A DNA stretch of 64,000 nucleotides from Prochlorococcus sp. AG-402-N23 (GTDB taxonomy: Bacteria > Cyanobacteriota > Cyanobacteriia > PCC-6307 > Cyanobiaceae), in assembly GCA_003216355.1 (NCBI GenBank), contig QCIX01000003.1:1-64000 (forward strand). Direction: 5' to 3'. Positions 60,158 to 64,000 of the stretch are shown one piece after another (the first letter of the stretch is position 1; each line of letters starts with the position of its first letter). Made by a program: the position numbers and the translations under genes. The notes under the pieces were generated by a model. That model worked only from the letters and a program-made list of their open reading frames with translations. It did no database searches and was not told the DNA's origin.

Positions 60158-60891
60158 TAATTATTAGCGGACTGCTGTTTAACAAGCTCAAAAAATTCTT
60201 GTTTTAAACTTAAATCGTGTCTAAAATCACCTCTAACCACAGAATTAATCATACTTGTATTTGGTTCTTTGACTCCTCTCCACTTCATACAATAATGTTG
60301 AGCCTTTACAATAATGCCTAAACCTTTAGGTTCACACAGTTTTTCAATTTCATCTGCAAGGATCATCACAGCTTCTTCTTGAATATGAGGTCTTGAAAAA
60401 ACCCAATCAGCAACTCTCGCAAATTTTGAAAGTCCTATGACTTTATTTCCAGGTTTAATACCTATCCAACAGTCTCCTAGAATTGGAACTAAGTGATGTG
60501 AACAGGCAGATCTGACCGAAATTGGGCCAACTGTATAAATTTCATCAAGATTCTTATCATTAGGGAAACTTGTAACCTTAGGTTGTTCATGATATCTGCC
60601 TTTAAAAACTTCATTTAAATACATTTTTGAAACTCTTTCAGCAGTTTCTTGAGTATTATGATCATTCTCAACATCTATTACGAGGGACTTTAGTAAGTCT
60701 TTAACTCTTGAGGCTACTTCTTTTTCTAAAATTTCTAATTCACCAGGATTTATAAAATCAGAAATATTATCATTAGCACTAAATCTTGTCCCAGAATTCT
60801 TAATTCTGTCTCTTATAATTTCAGAAATTAGTTTATTAGTAATCTGGTCGTCAAAGTTTCTAATATTATCGTTGGGTAATGTAGAGGTCAT
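60154..60891 (-). CDS. folE: GTP cyclohydrolase I
   Basis: Converts GTP to dihydroneopterin triphosphate, the entry to folate and other pterins. The 245 residues have SVRSACSHHLVPILGDCWIGI with zinc ligands, GLSKFARVADWVFSRPHIQEE and IIVKAQHYCMKWRGV with the third ligand. A 60-residue N-terminal extension is present. With folB, and possibly the QueD-like gene, it marks pterin metabolism in this window. A 150-base spacer separates it from the upstream SDR gene. Confidence 0.96.
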   Translation of the reverse strand: MTSTLPNDNIRNFDDQITNKLISEIIRDRIKNSGTRFSANDNISDFINPGELEILEKEVASRVKDLLKSLVIDVENDHNTQETAERVSKMYLNEVFKGRYHEQPKVTSFPNDKNLDEIYTVGPISVRSACSHHLVPILGDCWIGIKPGNKVIGLSKFARVADWVFSRPHIQEEAVMILADEIEKLCEPKGLGIIVKAQHYCMKWRGVKEPNTSMINSVVRGDFRHDLSLKQEFFELVKQQSANNY

Positions 60892-61044
60892 AAAATTCTT
60901 AACAGAAAATTGTATGCAACTTAATTAACTGTATCTTCCAAAAGCTTAATTACTCATATACTATATCACATTCTCTTGTTCAATCGGGTTCAAATAGCAC
61001 TAAAAAAAATCACTGTTTTTAGATTAGGCAGATAAGCAGAATGT

Positions 61045-61752
61045 TTAAAAGGCTCCACCAGAAGGCATCAAAGTCAAGTCTTCGATCAATTGTGATTCAG
61101 GTTTTTGAGCCATATAGAGAATAGTTTCTGATACCTCGTTTGAGGAGAGCATAGAAGTTCTATCAAAATCAGAATTGATTGATTCGGAGTCCCAAAGAGG
61201 AGTATTTACTGAACCAAGAGTTATTGTGCACGCTCTTATTGAATTTGATCTCTCCTCCTCCCTCAAGCATTTAGTAAACATAGCTAGTGCAGATTTTGAA
61301 ACACAATAAGCTCCCCATTGGGAGAATGCATTATAAGAGGCATGACTACTAACATTAATAACTAAACCACCATTTTTTCTCATTTGAGGAATTATTGAAC
61401 TGCAAATTTGAAAAACACTCGTGAGGTTTGTTTGAATAGTTTGTTCCCATTGACCTAATTCCATTTCAACTAAAGGGCCATTAAATGCGCAACCGGCATT
61501 ATTTATTAATACTGAAGGGCACCCATACTTATCAATTGCTTCTTTAACACAATGCTCTATTTCTAGAGAGTTAGATAAATCACATTTTACTAGGTTAATT
61601 TTTGATTTAGTGGTCAACAGTTCGCTCTTTAGTTTCTCCATTAGATCCATATTCCTGGAGAGTAAAATTAAATCCCAGCCAGCATTAGCAAAAGTAATTG
61701 CGGTAGATCTACCAATACCTTTCGTAGCACCCGTTATAAAAGCTAGTTTCAA
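61045..61752 (-). CDS. Short-chain dehydrogenase/reductase
   Basis: A 235-residue NAD(P)-dependent SDR. It has LAFITGATKGIGRSTAITFA (TGxxxGxG), NNAGCAFNGPLVE, the serine in VINVSSHASYNAFSQWG and catalytic YCVSKSALA. The ORF track starts 14 codons earlier at 61794, inside accA; I prefer TTG 61752, one base after the accA stop codon, which begins directly at the first strand. The gene follows aar and accA on the same strand, so a fatty-acid-related role is possible. Activity is not predictable from sequence. Confidence 0.85.
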   Translation of the reverse strand: MKLAFITGATKGIGRSTAITFANAGWDLILLSRNMDLMEKLKSELLTTKSKINLVKCDLSNSLEIEHCVKEAIDKYGCPSVLINNAGCAFNGPLVEMELGQWEQTIQTNLTSVFQICSSIIPQMRKNGGLVINVSSHASYNAFSQWGAYCVSKSALAMFTKCLREEERSNSIRACTITLGSVNTPLWDSESINSDFDRTSMLSSNEVSETILYMAQKPESQLIEDLTLMPSGGAF

Positions 61753-61753
61753 T

Positions 61754-62761
61754 TTATTCAGTTTTTTGGGGGATTTCACTATAAATCTCTTCAATATTAT
61801 TCGCTTCGATAAATTTACCTAAAACCCTAAATTTTTTGTATCTTTCCTCAATTAATTCGTCTTCAGGCATTTGTAGTAAAGCATTAAGGTGTTTCTCAAT
61901 AGCCTCTTTTAGTGTGTTGCCAGCATCTAAAGGAGCCCAATTATTCCCACCAGAGGGTTCTGGTAATACCTCATCTATTATCCCTAATTTAAGTAAATCT
62001 TTACCTGTTATTTTAAGTGCTGATGCAGCTTCTGGTGCCTTCGCAGCATCTCTCCATAAAATTGATGCACATGCTTCCGGACTAGCAACTGTGTAAACAC
62101 TGTGTTCAAACATTAGTAACCTATCGGCAACACCTATTCCAAGTGCACCTCCTGAACCTCCTTCTCCAATTACAGTAGCGACAATTGGAACTTTCAATCC
62201 AAACATCTCTCGAAGGTTTCTTGCAATCGCCTCCCCTTGACCTTGTTCTTCAGCTTTTAAACCAGCATAAGCTCCAGGAGTATCAATAAATGTAAGAATT
62301 GGCAAAGAGAATCTATTGGCATGCTGCATTAATCTAAGAGCTTTTCTGTAACCTCCTGGTTTTGCCATCCCAAAGTTTCTTACTACATTTTCTTTTGTGT
62401 CCCTTCCTTTCTGATGCCCTAACATCAACACAGGTCTATTATTTATCGAACCTATCCCCCCAATTAGTGCCATATCATCGCCACCATTTCTGTCTCCATG
62501 TAATTCGATCCAGTCATCACAAAACATTTGAACAAAGTCCAAAGTACTTGGTCTTTGAGGATGTCTAGCTACCTGAATCTTTTGAGCAGGGGTGAGAGAT
62601 TTAAATATTTCTTCTCTTCTCCTAGCAGCTAAGGTTTCAAGCTGTAGAAGCTGTTGACTAACATCTACCTCTGAATCTCGAGCTAATTCTTTAATTTGCT
62701 CTATCTGCTTCTCAAGTTCAACAAGAGGCTTTTCAAAATCAAGAAGGTAACGTTTAGCCAT
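61754..62761 (-). CDS. accA: Acetyl-CoA carboxylase carboxyltransferase subunit alpha
   Basis: One half of the carboxyltransferase that makes malonyl-CoA, the first step of fatty acid synthesis. The 335 residues start [23 protein letters not shown] and have [37 protein letters not shown], and [19 protein letters not shown], the oxyanion-hole region. Length fits AccA. It begins three bases after the aar stop codon, so production of malonyl-CoA and aldehyde synthesis are linked in one message. Confidence 0.97.
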   Translation of the reverse strand: MAKRYLLDFEKPLVELEKQIEQIKELARDSEVDVSQQLLQLETLAARRREEIFKSLTPAQKIQVARHPQRPSTLDFVQMFCDDWIELHGDRNGGDDMALIGGIGSINNRPVLMLGHQKGRDTKENVVRNFGMAKPGGYRKALRLMQHANRFSLPILTFIDTPGAYAGLKAEEQGQGEAIARNLREMFGLKVPIVATVIGEGGSGGALGIGVADRLLMFEHSVYTVASPEACASILWRDAAKAPEAASALKITGKDLLKLGIIDEVLPEPSGGNNWAPLDAGNTLKEAIEKHLNALLQMPEDELIEERYKKFRVLGKFIEANNIEEIYSEIPQKTE

Positions 62762-62764
62762 AAT

Positions 62765-63805
62765 TTAGACAGTTAATACTTTAGGCTGCTTATCAAGTCC
62801 AATGGCGGAAAAACCATGCTTTAAAGAAGCTGCTCCAATAAATTCCATCTTTTCAAGGGAAATGTTATTTCTTCCCCAACTAAAGTTTGTATGACACTTT
62901 TCAAATTCTAAAATCATAGCTTCTGCAAAACAAGCAAACATCTCTCGCTGAGGGTTTTGCATTTCTGCAAGTTCCATCATATTCCAACCAATATCATTGA
63001 AAAACTCTACTATACCTCCTTTTAAAACATGAATATTTTCACCCTGAAATTTCTCATCAAGATTTTTGGGGTATCCACCATCAATCATTAAACATGGTTT
63101 TTTTAAGTTATCAGTATCAATTTCAATAGTTTTAGGCATACTTGCAACCCATACAACAATATCCGCCTGAGGCAATGCCTCATCTAAACTTGTTATGGTG
63201 CCACCATCTAATTCTTTTTGTAACAGCGCTAGTGGTTCTTGTTGTCTTGCTACCATAAGAAGTTCTGAAATCCCAGTTTTATTGATAAGCCATCTACAAA
63301 CAGCACTACCAATATCACCTGTAGCACCTATTACAGCAACAGTTGCTTTTTTAAGGTCTATCCCAATACGAGGCGCATTTATTTCTAGTTGCTTACAAAT
63401 AACCCAGGCGGTATGAGTATTGCCAGTAGTAAACCTTTCCCACTCTAATGAAGTATTTCTAATTTGTTTATGTTGTAGAAGATTAAAATTCTCAAAAATA
63501 ATAGAAGTAAATCCTCCTAAAGCGGTAATCTTAATACCTTTTTTCTGAGCTAGTTCCATAGCATTTAGTACTTTTCTTCTAGCCGTTTTAAACCTAGAAA
63601 GCATTTCAGGAACAAAGCACGAATCTATATAAGAACCTTCAATAGATATTCCAGTAGCACTCTTAACTTCTACATTTTCAACAAGCTGAGGAGGAGCAGT
63701 ACACCAAACATCCAAGTCGCCATCTGCAATATGATCAAAGCCTAGCATCGAAGCTTTTCTTTTTGCATCTTCAAAACTAGTTGAGTGGCCTATTAACCCA
63801 AACAT
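62765..63805 (-). CDS. aar: Long-chain acyl-ACP reductase (aldehyde-forming)
   Basis: Reduces fatty acyl-ACP to fatty aldehyde in cyanobacterial alkane synthesis. The 346-residue protein has [20 protein letters not shown] at the N-terminus, [22 protein letters not shown] as the NADPH-binding motif (sequence here reads [16 protein letters not shown]), and the active-site cysteine region [19 protein letters not shown]. It lies downstream of the partial ado gene on the same strand, the standard aar/ado pair. Length matches characterised enzymes. Confidence 0.95.
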   Translation of the reverse strand: MFGLIGHSTSFEDAKRKASMLGFDHIADGDLDVWCTAPPQLVENVEVKSATGISIEGSYIDSCFVPEMLSRFKTARRKVLNAMELAQKKGIKITALGGFTSIIFENFNLLQHKQIRNTSLEWERFTTGNTHTAWVICKQLEINAPRIGIDLKKATVAVIGATGDIGSAVCRWLINKTGISELLMVARQQEPLALLQKELDGGTITSLDEALPQADIVVWVASMPKTIEIDTDNLKKPCLMIDGGYPKNLDEKFQGENIHVLKGGIVEFFNDIGWNMMELAEMQNPQREMFACFAEAMILEFEKCHTNFSWGRNNISLEKMEFIGAASLKHGFSAIGLDKQPKVLTV

Positions 63806-63913
63806 TTAAAGTTTATAAATGGTTTCTATACGATCTTATGAACAATAGCACAGAGGTAACTACTTAAATAGGATTGATTAATTATTAAAATCCTTAATTA
63901 ATTGTAAATGTAA

Positions 63914-64000
63914 TTAGACGATAGCTGCCATAGCCATTCTTGCAATTTCTCTATTATCTAGACCTATTTCCATCAATGTATCTTGATAAGCAATCATAAA
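63914..64000 (-). CDS. ado: Aldehyde-deformylating oxygenase, C-terminal fragment
   Basis: The last 28 codons of a gene running off the right edge. Translation reads FMIAYQDTLMEIGLDNREIA followed by RMAMAAIV, matching the end of cyanobacterial aldehyde-deformylating oxygenase (ADO). That ferritin-like di-iron enzyme converts fatty aldehydes made by Aar to alkanes. The call is supported mainly by its position next to aar. Not in the ORF track because it is truncated. Confidence 0.88.
   Translation of the reverse strand, partial: FMIAYQDTLMEIGLDNREIARMAMAAIV

Overview
The window reads as a contiguous piece of a marine picocyanobacterial chromosome, almost certainly a high-light-type Prochlorococcus. 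Evidence is the very low GC content, dense packing (only one gene-free stretch over 300 bases), an alpha-carboxysome operon with form IA RuBisCO, plastocyanin, PsaM, NDH-1 subunits NdhD and NdhL, both protochlorophyllide reductases, and the cyanobacterial aar/ado alkane genes. No insertion sequence, prophage, integrase, CRISPR array or rRNA was seen. The only RNA gene is one tRNA-Leu(UAA).

Layout. 1-8 kb: trpS (3' end), thrS, glk, thrB, ndhD and an M3 oligopeptidase on the plus strand. 8-14 kb: a small lipase-like hydrolase, folB, proA and a giant TamB-like protein on the minus strand. 14-27.6 kb: mostly plus-strand genes including small cyanobacterial proteins, a CocE-type hydrolase, glgB, hemE, an epimerase-like protein, petE, a ClpB paralogue, hisIE and a group 2 sigma factor, with a QueD-like gene on the opposite strand. 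27.8-42.6 kb: cyAbrB regulator, ndhL-DUF3007-trpA, tRNA-Leu, pyrC, a Na/Ca exchanger, divergent gor/GST, dnaA, a glycosyltransferase pair, hisG-ABC transporter-GNAT, gloB and ridA.

42.6-51.3 kb is the CO2-fixation block. On the minus strand it runs csoS1, cbbL, cbbS, csoS2, csoS3 (carbonic anhydrase), csoS4A, csoS4B and an acRAF-type RuBisCO assembly factor. rdgB and the shell protein csoS1D lie just upstream. 51.8-57.4 kb is a chlorophyll block: chlN, chlB and chlL (dark-operative reductase), then por (light-dependent reductase), a small membrane protein and the 34-codon psaM gene that the ORF track missed. 57.4-64 kb holds a lipoate ligase-like protein, an M50 protease, trpF, folE, an SDR, accA, aar and the 3' end of ado.

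I found no convincing new multi-gene system. The signals most worth a second look are non-coding structures in the carboxysome region: a terminator-like hairpin between cbbS and csoS2, a hairpin between cbbL and cbbS, and a csoS1/rdgB divergent spacer with a LysR-type T-N11-A palindrome, a second 7-1-7 palindrome and an exact 14-base repeat. Also notable are a QueD-like protein lacking one canonical zinc histidine, a CsoS2 middle repeat without cysteines, and several small uncharacterised conserved-looking proteins. Many genes appear to start at TTG, and I moved several starts from those in the ORF track; these changes are explained in each entry.
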